From Rhizomys pruinosus (lineage: Eukaryota; Chordata; Mammalia; Rodentia; Spalacidae), in the NCBI GenBank assembly GCA_009823505.1, contig VZQC01005718.1, forward strand, positions 928,514-992,513: 64,000 nt of DNA. The letters run 5' to 3'. Below, piece after piece: positions 1 to 9,849 of this stretch. The notes below the pieces were generated by a model that worked only from the letters and a program-made list of their open reading frames with translations, had not been told where the DNA came from and did no database searches. Position 1 is the stretch's first letter. The number at the start of each line of letters is the position of its first letter. A program made the translations under genes and the position numbers.

Positions 1-299
1 AATTCACAGCTACACACATCCAACACACTGAGATTAATAACTAGTTTTCTTCAGTTGTACATGTCAGAAAGAAAAACACTCCCTCAAGGGGAGGCAGGGC
101 TATGAAGAGAGTTGGGGATGTGTTCAAAAGGTAGTTAAAATGGGTGTGGGGGCTGTGGTGGATTCCTGGAATCTTAGAACAGGGGAAACTGAGGCAGGAG
201 GATAGTCTAAAGAGGGCCTGGATTTTGTCCCAAACACCCAAGACAGAAACCACCAATGTGATAAATGGCTTCAGTTTTAGAGTTTAGAAGACACTGGGT
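1..299. other. Sequence with no recognised gene
   Basis: AT-rich sequence without a convincing coding frame. A very diverged B1-like stretch (a 'gtggtggattcctggaatcttagaac' type head, then 'gaggcaggagga') lies at about 145-228. Confidence 0.4.
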
Positions 300-442
300 T
301 TTTTTGGTCTTTTTGAAACAGGGTCTCCCTTTAGTCCCAGCTGGCCCGGAGCTTGCTCTGTAGACCAGGCTGGCACAGAGATCTGCCTGCCTCTGCCTCC
401 TGGCTGCTAGGTTTAAAGGTGTGCACCACCACACCACGCCCA
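300..442 (-). repeat. B1 SINE
   Basis: Reverse-orientation B1: 'gacagggtctccc'-like start, 'tagaccaggctgg' in the middle, 'caccaccacaccacgccc' at the element head. Confidence 0.9.
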
Positions 443-485
443 GTGGATACTGGTTTTTTAGACATTTAGCCTATCACTTAATATT

Positions 486-642
486 TTTTTGTTGTTTTGT
501 TGTTGTTTATAGATAGGCCTTGTAGCCCCAGCTGGCCTTGAACTTGTGTGGAGCAGGCTAGACTGGATCTCACACTAATTGGTTATCTCTGCCTCTCCAG
601 TGAGTGCTGGGACTAAAAGCAAACACTACCATCCCAGGATTA
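486..642 (-). repeat. Diverged B1 SINE
   Basis: A tail of T and G runs, then 'gtagccccagctggccttgaac' type sequence and a decayed head 'gtgctgggactaaaag'. It is older than its neighbours. Confidence 0.7.
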
Positions 643-649
643 ACATCTC

Positions 650-699
650 ACTTTATTTATTTATTTATTTATTTATTTTTATTTTTATTTATTTTTTTT
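650..699. repeat. (TTTA)n microsatellite
   Basis: TTTA and TTTT-rich run, the degenerate tail of the adjacent reverse-orientation SINE. Confidence 0.8.
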
Positions 700-810
700 T
701 TTTTGAGACAGGGTCTCCCTTTAGTCTCAGCTGGCCTGGAGCTTGCTATGTAGACCAGGCTGACCTTGAACTCGCAGAGATCTGCCTGCCTCTGCCTCCC
801 AAGTGTTGGG
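700..810 (-). repeat. B1 SINE, head missing
   Basis: B1 from 'gagacagggtctccc' to 'cctcccaagtgttgg', where it passes directly into a B2 at the shared motif 'gtgctggg'. The two SINEs appear to have recombined at this short homology. Confidence 0.85.
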
Positions 811-881
811 TGCTGGGAATTGAACCAGGTCCTCTGTAAGAGCAGTCAGTGTTGTTAACCACTGAGCCATCTCTCCAGCCC
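811..881 (-). repeat. B2 SINE, 5' part
   Basis: 'tcctctgtaagagcagtcag' through 'gccatctctccagcccc', the tRNA-like head of B2 in reverse. The 3' half is missing at the B1 fusion. Confidence 0.85.
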
Positions 882-972
882 CTAACCTCTCACTTTAAAC
901 CTGGGCTCAATTTCCAGATAAATTGGCACAGTGCACTTTTAATTTGTATTTATGGTATTTTAAAAGAATTTT

Positions 973-1066
973 TTGCCACATATGGTAGAGTAGATCTAAA
1001 GTCTCAGCACTTGGGAGGAGGCTGAGGCAAGACGATTGCTAGTTCAAGATCAGTAGTCAGTGAGAC
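973..1066 (+). repeat. Old B1 SINE fragment
   Basis: 'catatggtagagtagatctaaa', 'ctcagcacttgggagg' and 'gttcaagatcag' follow the B1 order with many mismatches. Confidence 0.5.
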
Positions 1067-1164
1067 CAACCCAAAGGCTGCTAAACTGTTAACTTACACA
1101 CATGCACACATCACACTCAAGCACATGGCAGAAGCAGGCAGATCTCTATGAGATGTAGCCTGGT

Positions 1165-1498
1165 NNNNNNNNNNNNNNNNNNNNNNNNNNNNNNNNNNNN
1201 NNNNNNNNNNNNNNNNNNNNNNNNNNNNNNNNNNNNNNNNNNNNNNNNNNNNNNNNNNNNNNNNNNNNNNNNNNNNNNNNNNNNNNNNNNNNNNNNNNNN
1301 NNNNNNNNNNNNNNNNNNNNNNNNNNNNNNNNNNNNNNNNNNNNNNNNNNNNNNNNNNNNNNNNNNNNNNNNNNNNNNNNNNNNNNNNNNNNNNNNNNNN
1401 NNNNNNNNNNNNNNNNNNNNNNNNNNNNNNNNNNNNNNNNNNNNNNNNNNNNNNNNNNNNNNNNNNNNNNNNNNNNNNNNNNNNNNNNNNNNNNNNNN
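1165..1498. other. Assembly gap (N run)
   Basis: 334 unresolved bases. A B1 mid-section ('aggcaggcagatctctatgag') runs into it on the left and a B2 3' end leaves it on the right, so the missing sequence probably includes SINE DNA. Confidence 0.99.
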
Positions 1499-1575
1499 TT
1501 GCATGCAGACAGTACATTCATACACATACAGAAATAAATAAAAAATTAAAAAAATAAATAAATAAAATAAATAAA
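1499..1575 (+). repeat. B2 SINE, 3' end
   Basis: 'tgcatgcagacagtacattc' and 'acacatacagaaataaataa', the 3' end of a B2 whose 5' part falls in the N gap. Confidence 0.85.
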
Positions 1576-1661
1576 AGATCCTGTAACTAACCAGTAACTA
1601 TACTGTTTTGCCTTTGTAGTAAGGAAATTTTTAAAAATTTTTATTTTTATTTTATTTTTTG

Positions 1662-1804
1662 GCATTTTTGAGACAGGGTCTCCCTTTAGTCCCAGCTGGC
1701 CTGGAGCTCTCTCTGTAGGCCAGGCCGGCCTTGAACTCACAGAGATCCACCTGCCTCTGCCTCCCAAGTGCTGGGATTAAAGGATACACCACCACACCTG
1801 GCTG
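1662..1804 (-). repeat. B1 SINE
   Basis: Nearly full-length reverse B1 with the 'ctttagtcccagctggcctg' variant shared by several copies in the window. Confidence 0.92.
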
Positions 1805-2884
1805 GAGTAAGGAAATTAATGGCTCCATTTGTAAATATAAATATCACTATCTTATTAAAATCCAGCTTATTTCAAATCACAGATCCCCAAAGGTGATTCC
1901 CTTCCCTGAATTCAGTCTCGTTTATGCCAAGTATCTGGTATCCAGTAGCAGAAGCCTTCATACCCTGAGGAAGGCTTGGGGCTGGGGGGAGGGGGGAAAC
2001 CGTGTGTAGCATCCAAGACTATTACAAAGCCTGCCTTCTTACCACCCATTTACAAGCTTGTAAGAAAACAGAAAAGGTCATTATCAGCTGGCAGAGGACA
2101 AAAAGACTCAGTCTCCTAATCCAAAACAATGGCCACTGCGGTGGGGACAAGTTTTCCAGGAATGCTCAACACAGAACAAGTTACAACAGGAGAGGAACGG
2201 GGAGGGGGCACCACAGACAAGACCCAGGACTGCCTGGCGGTGCGAAACCCTTCTGGTGAGCCTGCAGGGGGCAAGGACAGGACTGGAGGAATGAATGTAA
2301 AGGAAGATGTTCCTCCTGAGCGCCCTCAGAGCCAGCTCCCTATATGGCAGTCACCTGCCCCAAGGAACTCCCAAAACAGGTGCTTCTCTCTGTCTAGCCT
2401 TGGCTGCTTAGTTTCTCCAACCCAACTACCGCTGTGTGTGTCACCAAAACCTCACTGCCTGGCATCCTCTGACTCCTAAAACAGAAATCAAATTGTGGGT
2501 TCGGTTTTCCCAGACGATAAAACCTTGGCTGAGTCTCCGTAGGGGCATCCCCAGCAGCCACCATGAACCTAGAATTCTTAGAGTAGAAAAGACCCAAGTG
2601 TTCTCGGAGGAGGAAAACTACACCGCAAGTCACACAGGTGGTCAAGGGACCCAGACAAAGTCAGCCCAGTTGGTTTGATTCCCACCCAAGCTACACTCAG
2701 GTATAGCTAGCTATCAGCTCAGAGGCCCCAAGTTGGTGGGAAAGTTGTCCTGAGATCTAAGAAAGATCTGGAGGTTTGTGGGAAGGACGCTGTTGTTTTC
2801 TCGACTGAAGCCCAAAGCTTGACATGCCCCATGAGCTTAGCAAGGAGATCTACAAGAATCGAGTCGCTTTCAAACCACTGAAGG
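1805..2884. other. Single-copy sequence upstream of CpG island
   Basis: About 1.1 kb without a repeat I recognise. Overlapping short frames exist on both strands, none convincing. A strong Kozak context ('agccaccatgaa') at about 2556-2567 starts a frame that stops within about ten codons. If the minus-strand promoter at 2911-2980 is real, this is the start of its first intron. Confidence 0.5.
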
Positions 2885-2910
2885 TCCCCAGAAGCGAGGC
2901 GGCGGCGGGT

Positions 2911-2917
2911 ACTCACC
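2911..2917 (-). other. Consensus splice donor, putative exon 1 end
   Basis: On the minus strand the sequence reads GCTG|GTGAGT, with the last exon base at 2917. It lies about 55 bases downstream of the TATA box, which would give a short non-coding first exon at about 2917-2950. A plus-strand donor (GCAG|GTAAGG, 2921-2930) also exists but has no upstream promoter signal. Confidence 0.5.
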
Positions 2918-2972
2918 AGCGCAGGTAAGGGACCGCAGGAGGCACCCAGGTGCCGCGCTGCTGCGAGCCCGG

Positions 2973-2980
2973 TATATATA
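2973..2980 (-). promoter_or_regulatory. TATA box
   Basis: TATATATA in a GC-rich setting, almost palindromic and so usable on either strand. On the minus strand a start about 30 bases on would fall at about 2945-2950, before the donor at 2917. Confidence 0.55.
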
Positions 2981-3036
2981 GCGAAGGTGTTGCGCAAAGT
3001 GGCCGGCGGCAGTCGCTGTCATCACGCTCCTCGCAC

Positions 3037-3042
3037 ATTCCA
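3037..3042 (-). promoter_or_regulatory. TEAD/MCAT-type motif
   Basis: CATTCC (GGAATG on minus) about 60 bases upstream of the TATA box in the minus orientation. This is the core bound by TEAD factors. It is a single short match, so the assignment is tentative. Confidence 0.35.
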
Positions 3043-3218
3043 GGACCGCCTGCAGCCGCCGCCGGGCGCTGCCTACCTGCCGACCTAAGGAGCCCATCGC
3101 GACCTCCCGAGCTGCGCGGAGCAGGGTGGCAGGGCGGCCGGGCGTATCGCTGGCTGCGGGGAGAAGCGTCCGACCCTGCCGCAGCCCGAAAGGCCGAACC
3201 GCCTGCGCCCCGGCGGCG

Positions 3219-3231
3219 CCCCGCCCCGCCC
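3219..3231. promoter_or_regulatory. GC box (Sp1-type)
   Basis: CCCCGCCCCGCCC, two overlapping Sp1/KLF cores inside the CpG island. Confidence 0.55.
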
Positions 3232-3345
3232 TGCTACCGGCCCGCGCGAGGTCCCAGCGAGCGACCTTCCGAGTTCTCCCGCACCCTGCCTCGACCTCCC
3301 CGGAAGCCTGCACCTTCCAGTCTCGGGCTGGAAAGAGGTCAGAGC

Positions 3346-4497
3346 CGCCCAGCCACAGATGAAAGATGATCGGGAACTCAGGGACGGAGTTTTTGCAACA
3401 AAACCGGGATAGCTGGAGACCTGACTGGCCTGAGCACTTAGAACAAGGCCAGCGTGGAAAGGGTTGGAGCGGCCTGGGAAAGGGCGGCCTCTCCACCCTT
3501 CTGGGTACCCTGGGTCTGCAGTGGCTCTTTTCATTTCCTCTCTGCCCTGTGTGTATTCCATGTGCACCCCCTATTCCCCCCCCGACACTCCCACCCTCCC
3601 CTTATCTGGCTGGGAGATCTGTCTCGGGAATCCCCGCGGTGGTACCAAACCTGCAGGACACTGCAGTCATCGCCTCTGACCAGTGCACAGAAGCCTGGCC
3701 AAGAGGAGCCAAGCTAGAGTTAGGGCGCTACCACCAGCCGCTGGGTGCGGAGCATGCCTGGGTCTCATTTCTTTGCCTCCTTGACCTGGTTTCCTGGCTA
3801 GGGTAAAGTTTGACTTAGCAGTGGACCTGTTGTCTAACTGCCCAGGGCTGACACAGGAAGGACCCCATGGAGACAAAGTCTCTTGGGAGGCCCACTCAGA
3901 AACGCTGTGTCCCCGGCTAGCTTCCTAGAGCTCATCGCGATGCCACGGGCGGGAGGGAGAGTCCAACCTGCCTGCCTTGAATTCACCCCTCCACTCCCTC
4001 GCTTTCCCAGCCTGAATTTGCCCCTATGTAAAATGGGAATAGTCCTTATTAGAATGTAAAATGAGCTCAAATCTTTAAGCACGGGCTTTAGTGCCTCTAC
4101 AACTCCGGGAGCAGAGTCCAGGGAGTGACAGGGATCCACGTGTTCCAGGGCCCACCCTTGCGTTTAGCCCCAGGTGAGCAAGGCAGGCTGCACACTCCTA
4201 CAGCTAGCCAGGTTGGCAGGCCTTGCTGCACATCTCCTGTGAGCCTCTCCAGTGGCTGGGAGCTTTCTTGGGGGACGGATCTACTAGCCTTCCCCTTGCA
4301 AAGCAACCAAAGTACAAAGACCAACATTTCAAAAACCTTTAAGACCAGGGTTCCTTTTATGTTCCTGTAAACAAGAGAAAACACAGGTTCGCTCCAGGAG
4401 GCTTTATAATTAAAGACTCATGAGTTTGAGGAGTGGTGGAGCATGGGAAGGGCTGAAGGGGAGGAAGGTGAAGATGGAAATACAGTACTCATACATG
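3346..4497. other. Single-copy sequence flanking CpG island
   Basis: About 1.15 kb with no recognised repeat and no convincing coding frame. It includes a C-rich stretch at 3576-3605. In the minus-strand promoter model this is the upstream flank and may hold regulatory sequence. Confidence 0.45.
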
Positions 4498-4670
4498 GCT
4501 GGGCATGGTAGTGCATGCCTTTAATCCCAGCACTCGGGAGGCAGAGGCAGGCGGATCTCTGTGAGTTCAAGGCCAGCCTGGTCTACAGAGTGAGCTCCAG
4601 GCCAGCTGGGACTAAAGGGAGACCCTGTCTCAAAAAAGTACACACAAAACAACAACAACAACAAAAAACC
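4498..4670 (+). repeat. B1 SINE, (CAA)n tail
   Basis: Near-complete B1 of the 'ggccagctgggactaaaggg' type ending in an A- and CAA-rich tail. Confidence 0.93.
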
Positions 4671-4717
4671 TCATCCATGGAGTTCTAGAAAAAGTTTAGA
4701 ATATGTATATTTTTGTC

Positions 4718-4780
4718 AGCCTTTAATCCTAGCACTTGGGAGCCAGCTACATGGTAAGATCCTGTCTCAAAAAAGGGAGG
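4718..4780 (+). repeat. B1 SINE, internal deletion
   Basis: 'cctttaatcctagcacttgg' joined to 'aagatcctgtctcaaaaaag'. The central third is missing. Confidence 0.65.
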
Positions 4781-4785
4781 GAGGG

Positions 4786-4947
4786 GACTGGAGAGAAGGC
4801 TCATGCAGAGGACCCAGGTTCTGTTCCCAGCACCCACATGGTGACTAATATCCACCTGTAACTCCAGTTCCATACACAATTTCTGATCTCCAAGGGCTTT
4901 GCACTTACACACATTCAGGCAAAACATCATCAAAAATAAACAAAATA
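4786..4947 (+). repeat. B2 SINE, diverged
   Basis: 'ggggactggagagaaggctc', 'cccagcacccacatggtgac' and 'aaataaacaaaataaa' give the B2 order with internal deletions. Confidence 0.8.
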
Positions 4948-5126
4948 AAGTGTCTGTGGCTCTCGGTGGTGAATTAGGGGTATATGTGCTTGGTTCTGGG
5001 TTGAGTGCCTTACTTTGTATTGCTTCTGTGCAGTCTGGAGTAAGGTAGAGGCTGTGCTATCAGCTCCTAATCTTTCCTGTCATCGCTGAAGAACACTTCC
5101 CTGCTTTTTTTTTTAATTTTTTTAAA

Positions 5127-5360
5127 TTTTATTTATTTCCATATGTGTATGAATGTATTGTCTGCATGAAAGTCTGTGCACCCGTGACGTGCAACGCCGC
5201 GGAGGTCAGAAGAGGGTGTCAGACTCCCCTGGAACTGGAGTTTTCCTGGAATTGGAGTTTCAGATGGTTCTTGGCTGCCATGTGGGTGCTGGGGATCAAA
5301 CCCGGGTCCTCTGCAAGAGCGGTCGGCGCTCTTAACCGCTAGGCCATCTCTCCAGCCCCC
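5127..5360 (-). repeat. B2 SINE, young type
   Basis: Full-length reverse B2: T-rich tail, 'gtgtatgaatgtattgtctg', 'gcggtcggcgctcttaaccg', 'gccatctctccagcccc'. It carries the CpG-rich head shared by the least diverged copies. Confidence 0.93.
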
Positions 5361-5952
5361 CTGTTTTCATTTGATCTCGGACACCCACCATCAGCATTTA
5401 GTACTTTAAGCATAAAGTACTGTGTTTACATGTCAACTTCTAAAATGCTTTCATCACAAATGAAGACTCTCCAGTTCACCTCAGCTAACTTAGTGCTATG
5501 TTATATGGTAGCCTTTGATAGATCTTATGTCATCAATCTGAAGTTGATGACTCAGACCGCCGAGTCTTCCCAAGGCTACATAACTGAGGATGGTTATAGT
5601 TCTATGTAACTGGTACAGTTCCAAAGCTCTAAGCTCCTGTGGCTAGGTATGATTCACAATCTTAAAAGCCCCCTATTTAGGAAGGTAGACACACCTCAGT
5701 TTAGGAAAGACACTACAATCATATCCATTTTTATAAAATAAAATATTTAAAAATTCTATATATACAGGTCAAATGGGTGTATAGGCACTGTAAGACATAG
5801 AGTCACAGTACAAGGAAGTAGCCAACAAAACACAAACACTTCCATTCATATAATGCACAATGTTTTCTTACAGTTTTTCCTTTTTAGAGCTTTAATTCTC
5901 CAAAAGGACTTATATGATGAATGAATGCAAAGAGACATAATTCAGAAGAGCC
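5361..5952. other. Single-copy sequence, no gene seen
   Basis: About 590 bases of AT-rich sequence with frequent stops on both strands and no recognised repeat. Confidence 0.45.
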
Positions 5953-6045
5953 CAGAGCCAGATGTGGTGGCTCACACCCATAATTCCAGAACTTTGGGAG
6001 AAGAGGTCTCTGAGCTCCATGTGATCCTGTCTGAAACAATAGTAA
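5953..6045 (+). repeat. Old B1 SINE, shortened
   Basis: 'gccagatgtggtggctcaca' then 'gatcctgtctgaaac', with the middle partly lost. Confidence 0.65.
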
Positions 6046-6055
6046 ATAATAATAA

Positions 6056-6084
<29 letters not shown>
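6046..6084. repeat. (AAT)n microsatellite
   Basis: More than ten AAT units, grown from the A-rich tail of the preceding B1. Confidence 0.95.
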
Positions 6085-6086
<2 letters not shown>

Positions 6087-6223
6087 GAAGAAGAAATATA
6101 TACATGTATGGATACTCGATTTGTAGTAAATCACTGCAAGGGGAAAAAATCTACAATAAATGGGTATACAAATGAGATGCCACACACACATACCTAGATT
6201 CAAGGCAAAAGAAGACAACTTTT

Positions 6224-6382
6224 GCTGGGCATGATGGCACACACCTTCAACCCCAGCACTCGGGAGGCAGAGGCAAGCAGATCTCTGTGAGTTCAAGGCC
6301 AGCCTGGTCTACAAAATGAGTTCCAGGCTAGCTGGGACTACAGGGAGACCCTGTCTCAAAAAGACAAAATAATAATAATAAT
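6224..6382 (+). repeat. B1 SINE
   Basis: Full B1 from 'gctgggcatgatggcacaca' to 'ccctgtctcaaaaagac', with a short AAT tail. Confidence 0.92.
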
Positions 6383-6391
6383 ACAACTTTT

Positions 6392-6532
6392 GCCAGGTGG
6401 AGGTGCAGCCCTTTAATCCCAGCACTCAAGAGGCAGAGGCAGGTGGTTCTCTGTGAGTTCCAGGACAGCCTGGTTTATATAGCCAGTTCCAGGCCACCTG
6501 GGGCTACAAGGAGACTCTGTCTCAAAAAAAGT
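6392..6532 (+). repeat. B1 SINE
   Basis: Second B1 in direct tandem with the previous one; 'gccaggtggaggtgcagccc' to 'ctctgtctcaaaaaaag'. Confidence 0.9.
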
Positions 6533-6640
6533 TAATTAAATGGAATTTTGGAAAATACTACAAAGTAAAAGACATTACAGGCAAATATTCCTAACTCAGG
6601 TTAGGGAAGACAGAAGTACATTAATAACAAAAGAAACTTT

Positions 6641-6710
6641 CAAGATGGTGGCACAGGCCTGTAATCCCACTGGAAAAGGGAGTCAGGAGAATAGGGGGCT
6701 CAAGGTTATC
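6641..6710 (+). repeat. Old B1-like fragment
   Basis: 'gatggtggcacaggcctgta' 'atcccac' resembles a B1 head; the rest has decayed. Confidence 0.35.
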
Positions 6711-7084
6711 TTACCCTCAGTAGGTAGAGAGTGGCATTCACTCCTAGTCATAAATCCAAGAAAAATGTATACATGGTCACGAAAAGAAAGGCACAGAATA
6801 GCACAGCCCTGAAGTCCATTCTCATGAATAGAATTAATGACGGCATGATCTTTGTTGTCAAAAGTGACCAGATTAGTACAGCAATGAAAACGAGGAACTT
6901 TTTGGACTAAAATGTTCATTTTTTTAAAGTCAAAGCAACAAAGAAGTCTGAAATAAGAGTTCTAGTTTAACTTCCCTTTAATGAAATTTGCAAACCAGCC
7001 CAAACGGAAAGTGTGGCCCAGTCCCACAGCCCTGGGACTCATCCCTAGCTCCATACAAGTATCGAGGTGAAGTGGCATGTCTGT

Positions 7085-7170
7085 TGTCTTGTCGGTTGAG
7101 AGGTAGACAGGATCAGGCATCTCCGGCCAGCCTGGGCAACAAAGAAAAGGCCCTGTCTCAAAAGTCAATA
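7085..7170 (+). repeat. Old B1 fragment, 3' part
   Basis: 'ggccagcctgggcaacaaag' and 'ggccctgtctcaaaagtc' match the B1 right half. Confidence 0.5.
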
Positions 7171-7296
7171 ACTGAATGATATGTGGGGTGAAGGAAAAGG
7201 TTGGGCCCTGGGTTACCCCAGAGTTCCAACCCCTTAGAAGTCAATGGGTTTGAACTGCTTGCTAGCTGTCTCATAAACGGGCCCCATGATCCTCAG

Positions 7297-7445
7297 CATT
7301 ACTATGTAAGATACAGCTTAAGTACTCCTCACACGTTGACTCATTTATTCCTATGAGATAAGTTTGCTTCATTATCTCCATTTTACTGGTGAGCAAACAG
7401 ATACAGAGAGATTGCTTTGCCCAAGGTCACAGCGAGTGACTATGG
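7297..7445 (-). repeat. MIR SINE
   Basis: The reverse MIR core is clear: 'cattatctccattttactgg', 'gagcaaacagatacagagag', 'gcccaaggtcacagcgag'. MIR is an ancient mammalian repeat, much older than the rodent SINEs around it. Confidence 0.8.
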
Positions 7446-7594
7446 CCACAATCTTGTTCTTTCCAGTGCTTGCTCTTCCATCTCAAATCTTTGCTTTTTT
7501 CCCTCTGCTGCCATTTTGGGACTCAGTTTTAAATAGCTAGCTAACTTTCCTAGATAAGCTGAGCCTTAGTGCCATGCAATAAAGTTTTAAAATA

Positions 7595-7730
7595 GAGAAG
7601 CAGGGTGTCCTAATGAATCCTTGTACTGGAGGATACTGGAGAGGCTGAGGCAGGCTGACAGAATAAGCCAGCACTATAAGGCTAGCCTGGGCAACATAAT
7701 GAGATTCCCATCTCACAACAAACAAAATGG
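7595..7730 (+). repeat. Old B1 SINE
   Basis: 'gagaggctgaggcaggctga', 'ggctagcctgggcaacataa' and a terminal A-rich run; no standard B1 head. Confidence 0.55.
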
Positions 7731-8211
7731 AAGACTCAGTTTCTTGTTGAGAACTAAATTGAACCTCCCGTCATTTTGCCAAACCCAAAGACATCCCATA
7801 ATCTCAGAACTCTGTGCTGACCCAGGCAGTGATGTTCTTCTATGTGTCAATTTCTTAGGGGTAGATTCTGCTTCGGCCCTCACTGCCTGGCTTCATCTCA
7901 AAGCCCTTCCCTGGAGCTTGAGTGAACACCGTGACTATGTGTGCCAACGAAGTTCCCTGCTGTGGCTTATTTCACTTAATCTGTGAAACAAAAATTAAAA
8001 CTGTGCAAAGAGTAATTAAGCCCAAGAGGTGGGTCAAATGCACGTCTTTTGTTGCCTAAACAGAACCTATATTTTAAGTACAAACTTTTTTTTTTTACTA
8101 CGTAGTAGTGGACTAGGCTCTAAATAGTTGAGGCCAATGGTACTGACGGCATTTCTTTCATGGATTATATGACCTCATATTTCACAATAGTACTCAAAAA
8201 AGTGATTTTTG
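7731..8211. other. Single-copy sequence, no gene seen
   Basis: AT-rich. An open plus-strand frame (7621-7986) begins inside the old B1 and has no family I recognise, so I do not call it a gene. Confidence 0.4.
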
Positions 8212-8350
8212 GCCAGGCGTGGTGGCATACACCTTTAATCTTAGCACTTGGGAGGCAGAGGCAGATCTCTGTGAGTTCAAGGCCAGCCTGGTCTACAGAA
8301 TGAGCTCCAGGCCAGCTGGGACTAAAGGGCGACCCTGTCTCAAAAAGACC
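8212..8350 (+). repeat. B1 SINE
   Basis: Full B1, 'gccaggcgtggtggcataca' to 'ccctgtctcaaaaagacc', of the 'ggccagctgggactaaaggg' type. Confidence 0.93.
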
Positions 8351-8351
8351 A

Positions 8352-8390
<39 letters not shown>
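8351..8390. repeat. (AAT)n microsatellite
   Basis: About 12 AAT units forming the tail of the B1. Confidence 0.95.
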
Positions 8391-8391
<1 letters not shown>

Positions 8392-8397
8392 GTTGTG

Positions 8398-8494
8398 TGC
8401 CACCACGCCCAGCTTAAAGACAGTTCTTAGCTGCCATGTGGGTCCTCTGCAAGAGCAGTTGGTGCTCTTAACCACTGAACCATCTCTCCAGCCC
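8398..8494 (-). repeat. Chimeric B2-B1 SINE, truncated
   Basis: On the minus strand a B2 head runs to 'agctaagaactgtctttaa' and changes directly into a B1 head 'gctgggcgtggtggcacaca', cut off after about 22 bases. The joint is at the same B2 position as at 50436-50688 and 55819-56080. Its B2 part lacks the segment between 'gaggaccc' and 'acatgg'. Confidence 0.75.
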
Positions 8495-8609
8495 AAGAGT
8501 ATGAATTTTTAACTCCTCACACTGACAAAATGGTTACTAACAAAACTGCTTTTAAAGTTTTGAATGAAAGTTTAATTTTTAAAAGAATTTAATTTTTATT
8601 ATTTTTAAG

Positions 8610-8719
8610 TGTGTGTGTATGTGTGTGTCATATGTGCATACCTATGTCTGTGTGTCTGTGTGGGTATCTGCACATGAGTACAGGTGCTTACAGAAGCTAA
8701 AGCCATCAGACCCTGTGGG
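8610..8719. repeat. GT-rich low-complexity / B2-like remnant
   Basis: 'gtgtgtgtatgtgtgtgtca' then 'acagaagctaaagccatcag', resembling the decayed 3' half of a reverse B2-type SINE. Confidence 0.4.
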
Positions 8720-8947
8720 GTTGCTGACCCTGTAGTTAGGCAGGGTGAAGAGGGCACGTGCTCAGGGCTGATGGTCCCAAAGCCAAACACATAGCTGCAG
8801 AGCTGCTGGCTCCCAGGACCAGATGAGCTAAAGAGCCAGCTGTGGCTTGATAGCAGCACAACCAAGCACAAACCCAGTAACAGCCTGGGGATCAGGGTGG
8901 TGAAAGTCCATGAAATCCCTACTGACAAAATTGACTACCGAGTTTAA
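8720..8947 (+). pseudogene. Possible coding-sequence remnant, unidentified
   Basis: A frame of 75 codons in non-repetitive DNA with one internal TAG (8792-8794), ending at a TAA. After the TAG the frame is mostly polar and charged, as in a normal soluble protein C-terminus, ending in residues 'VHEIPTDKIDYRV'. I do not recognise the family. It could be a processed-pseudogene fragment or chance. The opposite strand is also open here (8605-8928), which weakens the case. Confidence 0.2.
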
Positions 8948-9002
8948 CAATACTGTAAGATTCTCACTGTTGCTGTGATGCGTTTGCTATACACACCTTT
9001 TT

Positions 9003-9218
9003 AAAAAATTTTATTATTTTTTATGTGTATGAGTGTACTGTCTGCATGTAGGTTTGTGCACCCATGTCGTGCAATGCCGCAGAGGTCAGAGAGGGCATCA
9101 GATTCCCCTAGAACTGGAGTTAAAGACCGTTCTCAGCTGCCATGTGGGTGCTGGGGATCGAACCTAGGTCCTCTGTAAGAGCAGTCGGCACTCAACCGCT
9201 AGGCCATCTCTCCAGCCC
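9003..9218 (-). repeat. B2 SINE
   Basis: Full reverse B2: 'tatgtgtatgagtgtactgt' to 'gccatctctccagcccc'. Confidence 0.92.
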
Positions 9219-9277
9219 CATATACACACCTTTTCTTAATTCTCCAACCTATAAAGACTTTCAATGTAATCATGTTA

Positions 9278-9470
9278 ATTTTTTTATGTGTATGTGTGCA
9301 TTTTGTGTGTGTGTGTTGCCTGCATATCTGTAAGTGCATTGGTGACATGCAATGCCTACAGAGGTCAGAAGAGGGCATCAAATCCCCTAAAACTGGAGTT
9401 ATGGCTGGAATCAAACCCAGGTCCTCTGAAAGAGCAGTTGATGCTCTTAACCTGTGAGCCATCTCCAGCA
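9278..9470 (-). repeat. B2 SINE
   Basis: Reverse B2 with an expanded GT stretch; head 'gagccatctccagcacc'. Older than the adjacent copy. Confidence 0.85.
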
Positions 9471-9524
9471 CCAGTCATGTTATTTTAAGAAAGCAATGCT
9501 ATAATAATTAAATGAAAATACTCC

Positions 9525-9740
9525 CCCCACTTCGGAGGCCAAGACAGGAGAATCACAAGAGGATCCCAAGTTCCAAGCCAGCCTAGGTTGCATAGTGGGC
9601 CCTGTTTAAAGAGACTTCTGGGCCTTTTCACACTGCTATGTTTTGAGACAAGGCACTATCTCAAAAGAGATGATGTGGCTCAGAGTAGCCTTGAATTCCA
9701 GGTCTGTGGAGTGCTTGAGTTATAGGCATGTAGGTGTGGG
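9525..9740. repeat. Two old B1 fragments in opposite orientation
   Basis: Plus-strand remnant at about 9525-9612 ('cggaggccaagacaggagaa') and minus-strand remnant at about 9640-9740 ('gttttgagacaaggcactat'). Confidence 0.45.
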
Positions 9741-9849
9741 GTGCTCTGCCTTGTGCACTGAGATAGACCTAATTAAAATTTGAGATAATCAAGACTCTAC
9801 CCTCATGAATGAATTAATTTACCCAAGCAGTATGGATTAATGGTTAATT

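Larger units (their letters stand above)
2885..3345. promoter_or_regulatory. CpG island / promoter
   Basis: The only sustained CpG-rich stretch in the window, with clusters such as 'ggcggcggcggg', 'gcagccgccgccggg' and 'ccccgccccgccc'. It holds a TATA box, a GC box, a TEAD-type site and splice-donor consensus sequences on both strands. The geometry favours a minus-strand transcript (TATA, then about 55 bases, then donor). Open frames across it on both strands (for example 2870-3496 minus, 2950-3369 plus) are what GC-rich DNA gives by chance, and I do not call them coding. Confidence 0.75.

Noticed and set aside
1094..1537. Open frames spanning the N run (and those at 22263-23095)
   Set aside because: They consist mostly of unknown residues; the sequence is missing, so nothing can be said.
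2870..3567. Long frames over the CpG island (208, 160, 139 codons)
   Set aside because: GC-rich DNA lowers stop frequency, frames overlap on both strands, and no domain is recognisable.
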